Part shown: positions 7,955 to 17,310 of the stretch, piece by piece
How the letters are laid out: each line of letters starts with the position of its first letter
How positions within the stretch are numbered: position 1 is the stretch's first letter
Assembly (NCBI GenBank): GCA_007123785.1
Contig: SLGL01000146.1
Span: 1-32,908 of the forward strand
Reading direction: 5' to 3'
DNA length: 32,908 nt
From: Balneolaceae bacterium
Lineage (GTDB): Bacteria; Bacteroidota; Rhodothermia; Balneolales; Balneolaceae
The notes under the pieces: model-generated
Told to the model about the DNA's origin: nothing
Database searches by the model: none
The model's input: the letters and a program-made list of their open reading frames with translations, nothing else
Program-made: the position numbers and the translations under genes

Positions 7955-9649
7955 ATGAAATCACCCCTTTTAAAATGTTTGCTGCTGATTCTGTTTACAT
8001 CAGCCCCTTTTACCATAATCGCCCAGGAGCAATCGGTAAGTGAAACGGAAAAAGCCCGTGCCATTGAGTTTTTTGTGGAAGGCATTAACGATTTCGAAAA
8101 CCAGGAATATGAGAGTGCACTTGATAAGCTGACAGCTGCTCACCTTATTCTTTCGGATGATGCCGGAATCAACTACGCCTTGTCCGATGTGTATCTTGCT
8201 ATCGGTGATTACTCCAATGCTGCCTATTACGGACAGGTTGCTGCGGAACTGGAGCCTGAGAACAAGTGGTATCATCTCAATCTTGCCGATATTTACCGTG
8301 TCTCCGGGCAAAATGAACTATCTGTTGAGTCCCTGAAAACCGTACTGGAATACCACCCCAGGGATGTGGATGTACTTTACACTCTGGCTGAGCTTTACAT
8401 GGATTTTGGGGAACTGGAACAATCAAATGAAATACTGGATCAGATTCTGGAATATCGCGGAAGTAGTTTTGAGGTGCATTTTAGAAAATTTCAGAACTAT
8501 AACGCTCTTGGCAAAGATGACAAAGCGCTTGCCGAGCTGCAAAATATGAGGGAGATCAGTCCCGGAAACCTGAGCACATTGCACACCATAAGCCAGTACT
8601 ACCTGGAACTGGGGGATCTGGAAGCTGCTGAAGAAGTTTTGACTGAAGCCCGTGAGCGCAATCCCGGTGACCCACAAACATTGATTCTTCTTGCAGAAAT
8701 TTACATCTATAACAACGAATGGGAACAATTGGGTGAAGCTTTCCTTGAAATTGTCCGTGATCCGCTGATCAATCCGTCACAAAAAATCGAACTGGTACGA
8801 TTTGTATACATGCAACAACAGGATCATCCGGGCGAAATAACTCTTGAAGAGCAAACCGAAAAACTAATTCGTGCCGTTGGCGAAGAAGAGCCTGATTATG
8901 GGCCGGCGCAGTTGATAGCTGCTGACTTATTCATGCAGCAAGGTGAGCCTGAAAAAGCATTGACCAAGCTCGAACGCGCTACAGAAATTTTACCCAATGA
9001 TGCCGAAGCCTGGAGCCAGAGAATGCAGGTGCTTTTTACACTGGGACGGTATGCGGAAGTAATCGAACTCTCTGAAACAGCCAATGAAGCTGCTCCTGAT
9101 AATGCATTCATACAATTTTTTACAGGAACCGCTTATATGTTTACAAATCAGAATGAGCTTGCTGAAGAGTGGCTGGAGCAGGCAACAATGGCTCCATCAA
9201 GGAGAAATTTCAGGTCTGTTATTTATGGCACACTCGGTGATGTACGATACGACCTCGATAATTGGGAAGATGCCGTTCAAGCATACGAAATGGCCCTCAG
9301 CCTAGACAGCAACAATCATAATGCGCTCAATAACTACGCCTATTTCTTGTCCGTGAGAGAAGAAGAGCTTGATTATGCACTGGAAATGTCTGAACGGGCC
9401 GTTGAGATGCAGCCCAACAATGCCGCCTACCTCGATACTATTGGCTGGATACACTTTAAAAAAGGAAACTATGAGAAAGCACGTGAGTATATACAACAAT
9501 CGGTAGATACCGGAGCTGCCAGTGCAGAAGTTTTTGAACACCTGGGCGATGTGTATGAAGCCCTTGGCGATATGGAAAACGCCCGAAAATGGTGGGAAAA
9601 AACCCTCGAACAGGATTCTGATCGAACCTATCTGAAAGATCGGCTATAG
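7955..9649 (+). CDS. Secreted TPR-repeat protein (564 aa)
   Basis: A signal peptide (MKSPLLKCLLLILFTSAPFTIIAQ) is followed by tetratricopeptide repeats over nearly the whole length. Examples are ALDKLTAAHLILSDDAGINYALSDVYLAIGDYSNAAYYGQVAAELEP, LNLADIYRVSGQ, ALNNYAYFLSVREEELDYALEMSERAVEMQPNNAAYLDTIGWIHFKKGNYEKAREYI and EVFEHLGDVYEALGDMENARKWWEK. TPR proteins are protein-protein scaffolds; this one should work in the periplasm or at the outer membrane. The gene order TPR, DUF4292 lipoprotein, EnvC-like factor suggests a common envelope-biogenesis role, which is an inference. The stop is TAG, showing TAG is a normal stop here. Confidence 0.9.
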   Translation: MKSPLLKCLLLILFTSAPFTIIAQEQSVSETEKARAIEFFVEGINDFENQEYESALDKLTAAHLILSDDAGINYALSDVYLAIGDYSNAAYYGQVAAELEPENKWYHLNLADIYRVSGQNELSVESLKTVLEYHPRDVDVLYTLAELYMDFGELEQSNEILDQILEYRGSSFEVHFRKFQNYNALGKDDKALAELQNMREISPGNLSTLHTISQYYLELGDLEAAEEVLTEARERNPGDPQTLILLAEIYIYNNEWEQLGEAFLEIVRDPLINPSQKIELVRFVYMQQQDHPGEITLEEQTEKLIRAVGEEEPDYGPAQLIAADLFMQQGEPEKALTKLERATEILPNDAEAWSQRMQVLFTLGRYAEVIELSETANEAAPDNAFIQFFTGTAYMFTNQNELAEEWLEQATMAPSRRNFRSVIYGTLGDVRYDLDNWEDAVQAYEMALSLDSNNHNALNNYAYFLSVREEELDYALEMSERAVEMQPNNAAYLDTIGWIHFKKGNYEKAREYIQQSVDTGAASAEVFEHLGDVYEALGDMENARKWWEKTLEQDSDRTYLKDRL

Positions 9650-9722
9650 AACCGGCAATGATTTTTAACTGGTAATTTTCAAGTGAGTTGAAAATACCTT
9701 CTGTTTAAAAAAATCCGAACCA

Positions 9723-10487
9723 TTGAAACAGATCATCTACATAATCTTTTTAAGCATTCTTTCGGCAGTGCTACTATCAGCATGCAGCACACCCAGGGAG
9801 TTTACTGCTGTCGAGAAGCTGGAACGGGCTGAACTGGATGTTGAAGAACTAATTTCGATGATTCCAGATTATCGTAATGAGCTTCAGACGATCACTGGAA
9901 GCGGAAGGGCATTGGTCAGTGAACCAGGCGGCAGCGAACGTGTTATGCTTGAGTTCCATTCCAACCGGAACGAAAGCCTCATGACAGTGCGCAATAACGT
10001 TGGCATTGAAGGAGGACAGATTTATGTAGATTCAGACTCCCTTTTGATCTATAACAGGGTAGACAGAACCGCGGAAAAAGTACCACTGCACGAAGGCAGG
10101 CTTAGCAGTGTAGGTTCGATCGCTTCTATCAATATCCTCGATCTGATCAACTATACGATTGAACCCGGGCAAATTGACGAAATTTTTGAAGACCGGAGCT
10201 ATTACTATGCCATTCTGCAAAACCGGACTCAAATAAAAATATCGAAACAAAACGGAACCATTGTGGAAGTGATCCACTCAACCAGTCTGTATGATGCGCC
10301 CTACAGTAAAATTGAATATGAAGGTTATGACAGTATTGAGGGCTTTCATTTACCAAGAAGAATCACCATTTTCAGCAGAGACGAAGCTTCCCGGGCAACA
10401 CTGCTTGTTCAACGGCTCCAGGTAAACACCGAACTCCCGGAACTTGCGATTGTTGTGCCGGATAATATCCCCATACAGCGATTGTGA
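9723..10487 (+). CDS. DUF4292 family lipoprotein (254 aa)
   Basis: Starts at a TTG giving MKQIIYIIFLSILSAVLLSACST, a lipoprotein signal with lipobox LSAC. The body reads as a beta-rich LolA/LolB-like fold: YRNELQTITGSGRALVSEPGGSERVMLEFHSNRNESLMTVRNNVGIEGGQIYVDSDSLLIYNRVDRTAEKV, then IEYEGYDSIEGFHLPRRITIFSR. This pattern and length match the DUF4292 family of Bacteroidota, thought to act in envelope assembly. It follows the TPR gene by 73 bases and is separated from the EnvC-like gene by a single base, so these genes are very likely cotranscribed. Confidence 0.85.
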   Translation: MKQIIYIIFLSILSAVLLSACSTPREFTAVEKLERAELDVEELISMIPDYRNELQTITGSGRALVSEPGGSERVMLEFHSNRNESLMTVRNNVGIEGGQIYVDSDSLLIYNRVDRTAEKVPLHEGRLSSVGSIASINILDLINYTIEPGQIDEIFEDRSYYYAILQNRTQIKISKQNGTIVEVIHSTSLYDAPYSKIEYEGYDSIEGFHLPRRITIFSRDEASRATLLVQRLQVNTELPELAIVVPDNIPIQRL

Positions 10488-10488
10488 T

Positions 10489-11745
10489 ATGGCCTTAAGA
10501 TCTTTTCCTGTCCTGTTTATGATGATTCTCTTCTGCCCAATTATGGGTTTTGGGCAGACTTCCTACGATTACCTCCGCGATCAATTAATACAGAGGCAGG
10601 ATAACACCCGCTCACAGATCAGCAACCTGGACAGGCAAATACAAGCGGTCACAGAACGACTCAACGAAGTTTCACGCGAATATGATGAGGTTTTCCGTCA
10701 GTATGAAGAGCTGAACCGTCTCATTGTTCTTCAGCAGGAACGTTTGCGGCAAATGAACCGCGAACAGGGTCAGATCGAAGAAGAGATTCAGCTGATTGAA
10801 GATAACCTGAAAGAACTGGAAGAACAGTTAAACCGTCTAATTGAACAGTACAAAGACACCCTAACCTATATCTATAAACACGGCCGCTCAACCGAACTAG
10901 CCCTGATTTTGACTTCCACCTCTCTGAACCAGCTTATGGTTCGCTCTTTTTACCTTGCAAGATTTAATGACCATCTGCAAAGCCAGGTCGATGAAATCGA
11001 AACCACACAAGAACAGCTGGTTCAATCCAGGCAGGATCTTGAACAAACCCATGACCGAAACCGCGAATCTCTTGCCAACATCCGCAGCGAAACAGAAAGA
11101 CTTGAGCAACAACAGAACCGGCAGGAAGAGATCGTTCAGGCTCTCAGAAGTGACATCAACGGGCTCGAAAATCAGCGCAACCTCCGACAGCAGCAACGCG
11201 ATAACCTTGAAAATACGATGGAAAATCTGATTCGGGAAGAAGAGCGGCTCAGAAGGGCTGAAGCGTCCGGTGCCACTCCGGTGGTACGGGAAAATATGGT
11301 AAGCGAAGACGAACTTGGCGCATTTGAAGAAAGCTTTCGCGAACAACGCGGACAACTTCCCTGGCCGGTTGATAATGGTACAATTACCGAACGATTTGGC
11401 GAACGGATACATCCCGTTTATAACACCCGGACCCAAAACCTCGGTGTGGATATTGCCACCATGCCGGGATCATCCGTACGTGCAGTTAACGATGGGTATG
11501 TATATGGCGTGCAGAACCTTCAGGGATACGGAGAGGTCATTTTTGTGAGCCACGGTGAATACAAAACCGCATACGGAAATATGAGTGATATTTTTGTCAG
11601 GAGAAACCAGGTGCTTCGCAAGGGGGATGTGATTGGACTGTCGGGCGATGAAAACTCCATACGCGGCCCGGTAGTCTTCTTCCTCATCCGGGAAGGCAGC
11701 CAGATGGTTGACCCCGAGAGGTGGCTTCAGAATCCACAGCCTTAA
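10489..11745 (+). CDS. envC: EnvC-like murein hydrolase activator with degenerate LytM domain (418 aa)
   Basis: A signal peptide (MALRSFPVLFMMILFCPIMGFGQ) is followed by a long coiled coil (about residues 30-280, rich in Glu, Gln, Arg and Leu heptads) and a C-terminal peptidase M23/LytM domain (about 310-418). The zinc ligands of active LytM enzymes look lost: NLGVDIA replaces HxGxDIA, AYGNMSD replaces YxHLS, and GPVVFFLIREG replaces GPHLHFEIR. This is the state of EnvC-type activators, which switch on amidases during septal murein splitting. The ORF track starts 45 bases upstream inside the previous gene; the ATG at 10489, one base after its stop, gives a proper signal peptide. Confidence 0.87.
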   Translation: MALRSFPVLFMMILFCPIMGFGQTSYDYLRDQLIQRQDNTRSQISNLDRQIQAVTERLNEVSREYDEVFRQYEELNRLIVLQQERLRQMNREQGQIEEEIQLIEDNLKELEEQLNRLIEQYKDTLTYIYKHGRSTELALILTSTSLNQLMVRSFYLARFNDHLQSQVDEIETTQEQLVQSRQDLEQTHDRNRESLANIRSETERLEQQQNRQEEIVQALRSDINGLENQRNLRQQQRDNLENTMENLIREEERLRRAEASGATPVVRENMVSEDELGAFEESFREQRGQLPWPVDNGTITERFGERIHPVYNTRTQNLGVDIATMPGSSVRAVNDGYVYGVQNLQGYGEVIFVSHGEYKTAYGNMSDIFVRRNQVLRKGDVIGLSGDENSIRGPVVFFLIREGSQMVDPERWLQNPQP

Positions 11746-11763
11746 AATTCTATGCGTATTATT

Positions 11764-13707
11764 TCAATCAAAATACCGATCCAGAAAACAGGCGAAAGAT
11801 AAACCAGATAATGTGTTGCTGGCGTGAAGTCGCATTTCCGCTGGCTTTTGCCCATTTCCCAAAGCTTGAAGAGATCTGATTATTTTATCAAAATTCAAAT
11901 AACGGGATGCAACGGGGCTTTTCTCAAAATCCTTGATTAAAGCCACTATCTCTTCTTTGTGTTGAATAATACGAAGCGGAAAATCAGCTGCCTGCCTGCC
12001 TCTTCTTTTATTAAGGCGGATTTCATCCGTCAGAATACCTTTCATGGCATTCCTGAGAAAAGCTCTGTCCAGCCCGTCTCTTGTATAGAGCTCATTTGGA
12101 ATGCCAAAACAGTATTTTATCAGTTGAACATCTGCGGTAGGGTCACGTACTTCTAACTGATGCATGGCACCATGCCTGTGCCAGCCTCCGCATACGAGAG
12201 GTTTATTTATATCTATTACATTGGCCCGTTGAATTTCAGGCCTTTTGGGGGCCTTGAAATATTGGAAATCCTCAGATCTCTGAACGATTCGTCTCAATCC
12301 AATTTGATCACAAAATTCCGGATGAATAATGGAATATCCTTTCAAAAGTTTATTTCTTGATACATACAGAAATTCCCTTCGTTTCCATAAAGGCAACAGT
12401 ACCGGGGCCAGGAAATGCTTGGCAAAAAGAAATGGCGAGGAACGACCTCTGCGTTTTTTTTCTGCTTTAAGAGAATCCATTACGGTTCCAATTTTTCCAT
12501 CAAGCAGATCAAAAAAAACTTTATTTGAACCTCCATACCAGGAAATAACAGCGTTCCCTAACTGCCCGGTCAACAGTACACCAAGCCCCATATCCCTGCT
12601 CTGTTGCAAAATGGACAGTATCCAGTTCAAATTTACCCCCCTGTTTGTAGGTATACCGTATTCTTCTGCAAGCCTCAGAATTCCCTGATGAATGGGAACA
12701 TCAGAAGCATCAACACGGATGTGCCGCATATTTGGATATTTTTCGGTTAGCGTGTGCGCAACATCCCATTCATCAATGATTTTATCAGGGACCAATCTAT
12801 TTGCATTGTGCTTTGGCACGGAGGTAAAGGCAGGCAGTTTTACATTTTTTTTGCCGAGTTCATTTGCTGCAAAAGCTGTAATTGTGGTCGAATCCAGCCC
12901 CGCGCTCAGCGTAGTTCCAACGGGCCTTTTTGATCGTAATCGCACCTTCACCGCCCGGCTCATCTGGTCTATAAAACCTTCCGTATAATCCGAATGTGAT
13001 GAGTAATGAATCTGAGGTATGGCATCATACGACCAGTATGTAAAAACGTTTAACATACTACCCGATAGTGTTAATGCATCTCCTGGATGGAGGCTAAACA
13101 CATTTTTCCAGTAGGTTTGATTCCAATTTTCACGGCTCACAAAACCAATGAGCTGGCCTGCAAGATAGGCTTCATTCAGTTGGACATCTACATCATCCAG
13201 ATCAAGAATAGCGTGCAGGTCTGAAGAAAAAACAAAAACAGAATCGTTTTTGTAATAATGCAGAGCAGTGTTACCGAACGGATCTCTTGCGAGAAAAAGT
13301 TACTGCATTTCCGGGTGCCAGGCAGCAAACGCCCAATCACCATAAATATATTCACAGGTATCTTTTCCCCAGCGTAAGTAAGCCAGCTCTACGAGTTTTG
13401 TATCAGGTGTTTTGGGATGATGAGAGGCGGGAATAGCAAATAAATTCAACAATTCATCCCTGTTGTCCAGGCGTGCCGATGCAGTGAACAAAATATTTTT
13501 TTGATTCAAAATACAAGGCGCGTGGTCATATTCTGATTCCGGGGTGATGGATAACCTTGCCTGCCCCATACCCGCATTTTCCTTAGCGATTGTAAATACC
13601 CCGTCTGGTCCCCAAGGGCCAAGCCTTGGCTTCATCTTTTCAAGCTGTTCCTCAACTTCACTTTGCGGCCTGCCATCTAGTCGGATCAAACCAAAAATAG
13701 CACTCAT
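11764..13707 (-). pseudogene. Lasso-type macrolactam cyclase (asparagine synthetase-like), interrupted by in-frame TAA
   Basis: Reads as one protein of about 647 residues with a TAA at codon 136 (13300-13302). The N-terminal part (MSAIFGLIRLDGRP ... YGDWAFAAWHPEMQ) is a class II glutamine amidotransferase-like domain, but position 2 is Ser instead of the catalytic Cys. After the stop the same frame continues LFLARDPFGNTALHYY, the normal continuation. The C-terminal synthetase domain has the ATP loop as LSAGLDSTT (about residues 267-273). Loss of Cys2 and the neighbours indicate a lasso cyclase (C protein) that adenylates an Asp/Glu side chain and closes a macrolactam, not free asparagine synthesis. 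The ORF track shows it as two pieces (13300-13707, 11764-13140). Confidence 0.85.
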
Positions 13708-13747
13708 GAAAAAAGCTTTTGTAATTTATGTGCAGGTGGTTCTTAAT

Positions 13748-14023
13748 CTATCCAAGAACTTTGATCAGGCCTTTTTCTTTGAGATCCGGTAAAAAATTAA
13801 GTACTTCTTCCTGGCATTGTTCTTCAGAGATTTCATAAATATCTAAAAGTTCTTTGCACAGTTCTTCAACCGTTTTTTCCTCTTCTAGAAGGTTCCAGGC
13901 CGATGCGGCTACACGGTTTAATCCGTAATATTTACCAGCATCGGCATCAAACATCACCATTTCATCATCAATAGGAGAAGCAACAACATCCCCGGTTCGT
14001 ATTATTTTACTCTTCAGATTCAT
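13748..14023 (-). CDS. PqqD-like RiPP recognition protein, lasso B1 (91 aa)
   Basis: A small PqqD-family domain: strands VVASPIDDEMVMFDADAGKYYGLNRVAASAWNLLEE, then helices EKTVEELCKELLDIYEISEEQCQEEVLNFLPDLKEKGLI. DADAGKYYGLNxVAAxxWxLL is the usual signature. Such proteins are the RiPP precursor recognition element that binds the leader peptide and presents it to the B2 protease. It lies 40 bases upstream of the cyclase gene and 55 bases downstream of B2, all on one strand. Length is complete for a stand-alone B1. Confidence 0.9.
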   Translation of the reverse strand: MNLKSKIIRTGDVVASPIDDEMVMFDADAGKYYGLNRVAASAWNLLEEEKTVEELCKELLDIYEISEEQCQEEVLNFLPDLKEKGLIKVLG

Positions 14024-14078
14024 CGTAAAAAGAATATTGTTTTATTGAGTTAACAGTAGCTTATCGAAAATGAAGGTA

Positions 14079-14534
14079 TCAGGAAAATGTGGAAACCACA
14101 ACGTACTGATGAGCATTTTCACCACCGAGAATGATTTCAGGTCCAACTTTTAGCCAGGCATGGGCTTTAAGCTCTTTATTCTCTTTTCCTTTCTTGACAC
14201 CAAGAAACACCGTACATCCGATTTTTTTTCTGCGAAGCAACAATTTACCGGTTGCAGCTTGCACAAGGCATTCCGATTTCCAGGGCACGATTTCGCTCAT
14301 CCGCTCGATATAACGCGCCATGGCCCGTACCCAATTCCACTCTTTAGGTAGTTCTTGTTCCATATTCGAATGATTCTGTTCCCCCAGAAAAGGGGCGAGG
14401 TGTTTGAACGGCAGAAAAAGTATCATGAATCTGAAGAAAGCAAGCAGTATAAAAATCTCCATCAAAAGAAGCTTTCCCGAGAGTGGTTTTTGCAGAAAAC
14501 GGTGAATCAGTCTCTTCCTTTTTTTCCTACTCAA
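14079..14534 (-). CDS. Lasso B2 leader peptidase, transglutaminase-like (151 aa)
   Basis: Matches the transglutaminase-like cysteine protease family that removes lasso leaders. An N-terminal hydrophobic helix (about residues 22-45) is followed by the catalytic Cys in KSECLVQAATGKLLLRRKKIGCTVFLGVKK (Cys89) and the catalytic His in LKAHAWLKVG (His125). The segment after it (GPEIILGGENAHQYVVV) fits the family end. The start is a TTG at 14534, 21 bases after the kinase stop; the next Met is residue 25 and would remove the basic N-terminus. It works with the B1 protein on the precursor. Family call is strong. Confidence 0.88.
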   Translation of the reverse strand: MSRKKRKRLIHRFLQKPLSGKLLLMEIFILLAFFRFMILFLPFKHLAPFLGEQNHSNMEQELPKEWNWVRAMARYIERMSEIVPWKSECLVQAATGKLLLRRKKIGCTVFLGVKKGKENKELKAHAWLKVGPEIILGGENAHQYVVVSTFS

Positions 14535-14555
14535 AACTAAAATATCAGAATGGTT

Positions 14556-15545
14556 TTATGATTGGTTCCATACATCATGCCGAAATCTTTTTGCAGCTTT
14601 CAGCAGCGGCTTGATACCATCGGGCACCCATAACTTATAAACCGATGTTTTTGAGGCAATCTGAATACAAAATTTCAATTTTTCTTCAGGAGGCCATTGC
14701 AGCCAGTTATCACCATAAAGATAGTGAAGCAAACTGATAACAGCTTTACCCGATGTTATCTTTTCTGTTCTGAACCTGTTGGCGCCCTTTTCCCGGCCCG
14801 ATAAAATGTAGATATTTTTCAAAGCTGCAGGGCCGTCAAAAAAATCAGTTCCGAATTGATCAGCATGGATCCAGCTCTCCGGGTAGTCGGGTGTATCCGG
14901 AAAAATCATTTTCAATTGGGTTTCAGTTAAATCAAGTTCCCGGGCGGTATGGTTAAAAAGTTTCAAAAGCGGATAACCAGACTGAACTACTGGAACATCT
15001 GAGTGAACATCGGTTACAGCCATATCATCGGCATGCAACTGAAAACCATTTAAGGCCAAGGCCGCTGAAATAGTAGACTTTCCCATTCCGCTTGGCCCTA
15101 AAAAAAGATATGAACATCCATCGAGTACAAGAGATGATGCATGCAACACAGTTTTTTTCTGAAGGTACAAAGTAGCAGCCATTGCCGGATTCAGTAAAAC
15201 AAATACAGCCTGATTCCAATCTCTGTTTGTTTGTGAAATGCTGATTTTTGATCCATCAAGATTATATTCAAAAATAGTTTCTCCCCCGGAATGATCTCTA
15301 TATATTAAATGCCATCCCCCCTCTTTTTTTTCCCAAATCCGGGTCATTGATTTAGTTTTCGGATTTTTAACTTTAGGTATGAAGCGATTTTTTTGGATAT
15401 AGAGATCAAAGTGATCTGCTGAAGTTCTATCCTTCTTTAAATCAATTTCACTTGCAACCGACAAACCGTAAAGCAGATAGGTTTTTAATAAATCACTGCC
15501 CACATCTGGATGATGAATAGACTTTGTATTAGATTCTGAATTCAT
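14556..15545 (-). CDS. HPr kinase-like precursor kinase (329 aa)
   Basis: Contains an HprK-type P-loop, YLFLGPSGMGKSTISAALA (Walker A at about residues 150-158), followed by LHADDMAVTD (171-180), the usual acidic metal site. A His (KTVLHASSLV, residue 135) sits before the P-loop strand as in lasso-cluster kinases. Related kinases in paeninodin-type clusters (PaeK, ThcoK) phosphorylate the side chain of the C-terminal Ser of the lasso precursor. The precursor here ends in Ser, so the same reaction is inferred. The start is 8 bases after the glycosyltransferase stop, inside the same operon. True HPr kinase is unlikely because the HPr-kinase N-domain and a ptsH context are absent. Confidence 0.87.
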   Translation of the reverse strand: MNSESNTKSIHHPDVGSDLLKTYLLYGLSVASEIDLKKDRTSADHFDLYIQKNRFIPKVKNPKTKSMTRIWEKKEGGWHLIYRDHSGGETIFEYNLDGSKISISQTNRDWNQAVFVLLNPAMAATLYLQKKTVLHASSLVLDGCSYLFLGPSGMGKSTISAALALNGFQLHADDMAVTDVHSDVPVVQSGYPLLKLFNHTARELDLTETQLKMIFPDTPDYPESWIHADQFGTDFFDGPAALKNIYILSGREKGANRFRTEKITSGKAVISLLHYLYGDNWLQWPPEEKLKFCIQIASKTSVYKLWVPDGIKPLLKAAKRFRHDVWNQS

Positions 15546-15553
15546 AAAAACTT

Positions 15554-16495
15554 TTATGGGACAATCATTTGATTAAATTGTGCATCATACTCTAAAAAGA
15601 CACTTCTTATTTTCTCTTCAGAATGCCCTGACTGTAAACAGCTATTTTTCCACCTTTTTCTCATTTTCTTTATGAGTGATAGTTCCGAATTTTCAGCAAG
15701 CTTCAGAAGCCATTTGCCGCCTGTTTTCAGTTCCTGAACGGACTCAAAGCAAAGTGTTTCAAAGATCTTTACCAAAGCAAGGTAATCTTTCAATGGAGTT
15801 TCGGGATAAAGTGAATAAAAATGCTGAAACCGGAGCTTTTTACGCTCTTTCTGAACCTGCTCTTTGAAAACAATACTTGCCTGTTTTTTATGCCGGCGAC
15901 GCTGGAGCAGAATCATAGGAACATTACCAATTCGGCACTGACTTGATACCCGAATTGGCCACTCATAATCATCAAACATAATATTTTCGTCAAGTGGGAA
16001 TTTTTTTGCAAGTTCAGCTTTCATCATCATAACAGAATTGATTACAACGACCCGAAACAACATTTCTATCCGGATAGAATGATGGTGGACGGGACACCAC
16101 ACCGAATTATTTTTCGCACCTATATTTTTGTACCAGCTGCCACATAAATCCAAATCAGCAGCTTTCATATATCTTAATTGCTCTTCAAGTCTTTTAGAAG
16201 AGTATATATCATCCGAATCAGTTCTGGCAATATATGTTCCCCGTGCATGTTGCATGCCTTCATGAAATGCTTCCGAGTTACTGGCTCCATTCAAAAAAAC
16301 CGGCCGTATTCGGGAGTCACTATTCGCATACTCCTGAACAATTTGGGGAGAACTGTCGGTTGAACCACTTTCAACGATGATAAATTCAAAATCACCGAAG
16401 GTTTGTTTGAGCACAGATTCAATCGCCAAAGGCAGGTATTTTTCATAATTATAACTTGTCATGATTACTGACAAGTACGGAGCAGTATTCTTCAT
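15554..16495 (-). CDS. Family 2 glycosyltransferase in RiPP cluster (313 aa)
   Basis: A GT-A glycosyltransferase: N-terminal YLSVIMTSYNYEKYLPLAIESVLKQTFGDFEFIIVESGSTDSSPQIV, then the metal-binding DxD region ARGTYIARTDSDDIYSSKRLEEQL (about residues 85-110), and a middle FDDYEWPIRVS acceptor-side segment. The C-terminal third is basic and helical and less conserved. No signal or membrane segment, so it should act in the cytoplasm on a sugar-nucleotide. It starts 3 bases after the stop of the other glycosyltransferase and is 8 bases from the kinase, so these three are probably translated together. Its acceptor is not shown by sequence; the modified precursor is an inference. Confidence 0.88.
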   Translation of the reverse strand: MKNTAPYLSVIMTSYNYEKYLPLAIESVLKQTFGDFEFIIVESGSTDSSPQIVQEYANSDSRIRPVFLNGASNSEAFHEGMQHARGTYIARTDSDDIYSSKRLEEQLRYMKAADLDLCGSWYKNIGAKNNSVWCPVHHHSIRIEMLFRVVVINSVMMMKAELAKKFPLDENIMFDDYEWPIRVSSQCRIGNVPMILLQRRRHKKQASIVFKEQVQKERKKLRFQHFYSLYPETPLKDYLALVKIFETLCFESVQELKTGGKWLLKLAENSELSLIKKMRKRWKNSCLQSGHSEEKIRSVFLEYDAQFNQMIVP

Positions 16496-16498
16496 AAA

Positions 16499-17107
16499 CT
16501 ACGCATGAATTCCAAGTATTTGATCAACAGTGACATAACCGAACTTCTCCGCAAGTCTTTGAAACGTATAGCCATCGGCGAGATAACCACTCTTCTGATC
16601 CCAGCCCCCGATTTTAAAAAGTGCTCGTTTTTTTACCATAACCTGCAGGGAGTCTATATTCTTTACACGAACAGGGATGCCAGAAAGCACCTTGGGAGGG
16701 TTACCAAGATGTTTGGGGAGCGGTCCCAAATGCAGAATTTTGCAAACTGCAAATCCCGTTTCTATTTTTGTATCCGAGAGGGGAGCTAACATTTTTTCGA
16801 GAAAATGAGGGTAGATCAAATTATCATCATCTAAAAATACAATGAAATTGCCATTTGTATACTGAAGGGAAAACTGTCTCGGTGTATTCCCGAAATCGTT
16901 TGAATGTTCTGGCAAATGAATATATCGTAATTTGGATGAATTTCTCTCCTGTATATATTTTTCAAGAGCCGGATTGGGACCATCAGAACAAATAATGTGT
17001 TCCCAGTAAGAATGGGTTTGATATTCAACAGACCGGATGCAGCGTTCCAATATTTCCAAAGGCCTGTTCCAGGTTGGAGTGATCACTGAAACAAGGTTGT
17101 TTTCCAT
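16499..17107 (-). CDS. Family 2 glycosyltransferase, short, in RiPP cluster (202 aa)
   Basis: A compact GT-A protein: LVSVITPTWNRPLEILERCIRSVEYQTHSYWEHIICSDGPNP at the start, then the DxD motif in GNFIVFLDDDNLIYPHFLEKML (about residues 87-108), and a C-terminal GGWDQKSGYLADGYTFQRLAEKFG acceptor region. Start taken as the ATG at 17107; the track adds one TTG codon. It is the first gene after the precursor and its hairpin. At about 200 residues it is a minimal catalytic domain with no membrane part. Donor and acceptor cannot be read from sequence; location suggests tailoring of the RiPP. Confidence 0.85.
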   Translation of the reverse strand: MENNLVSVITPTWNRPLEILERCIRSVEYQTHSYWEHIICSDGPNPALEKYIQERNSSKLRYIHLPEHSNDFGNTPRQFSLQYTNGNFIVFLDDDNLIYPHFLEKMLAPLSDTKIETGFAVCKILHLGPLPKHLGNPPKVLSGIPVRVKNIDSLQVMVKKRALFKIGGWDQKSGYLADGYTFQRLAEKFGYVTVDQILGIHA

Positions 17108-17258
17108 CAAAGGATAGTCATTGAATTAATAATTATTCGTTTAATCACGATTACTTTCAAGCCAAAAAACTACAGAATTTGAGCACCTATGTATATCCAA
17201 AAACATTTGTCTATAATAAACTTATGTTATTTTCGATACTTAATTCAAATCATAAAAA

Positions 17259-17283
17259 AAGCCGTATTATAATAATACGGCTT
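17259..17283 (-). terminator. Hairpin with T-run after precursor gene (attenuator)
   Basis: A perfect 12-bp stem (AAGCCGTATTAT / ATAATACGGCTT, one-base centre) is followed on the minus strand by TTTTTTAT. It lies 28 bases after the precursor stop and about 150 bases before the next gene of the cluster, the usual place for a leaky terminator that lets the precursor be made in excess over the enzymes. Confidence 0.8.
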
Positions 17284-17310
17284 AATTTACAGAGTTTGAG
17301 TGATATGGAT

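Noticed and set aside
11764-13707. True asparagine synthetase (asnB)
   Set aside because: Position 2 is Ser instead of the catalytic Cys, and B1, B2, a kinase and a precursor peptide are adjacent; a RiPP cyclase fits better.
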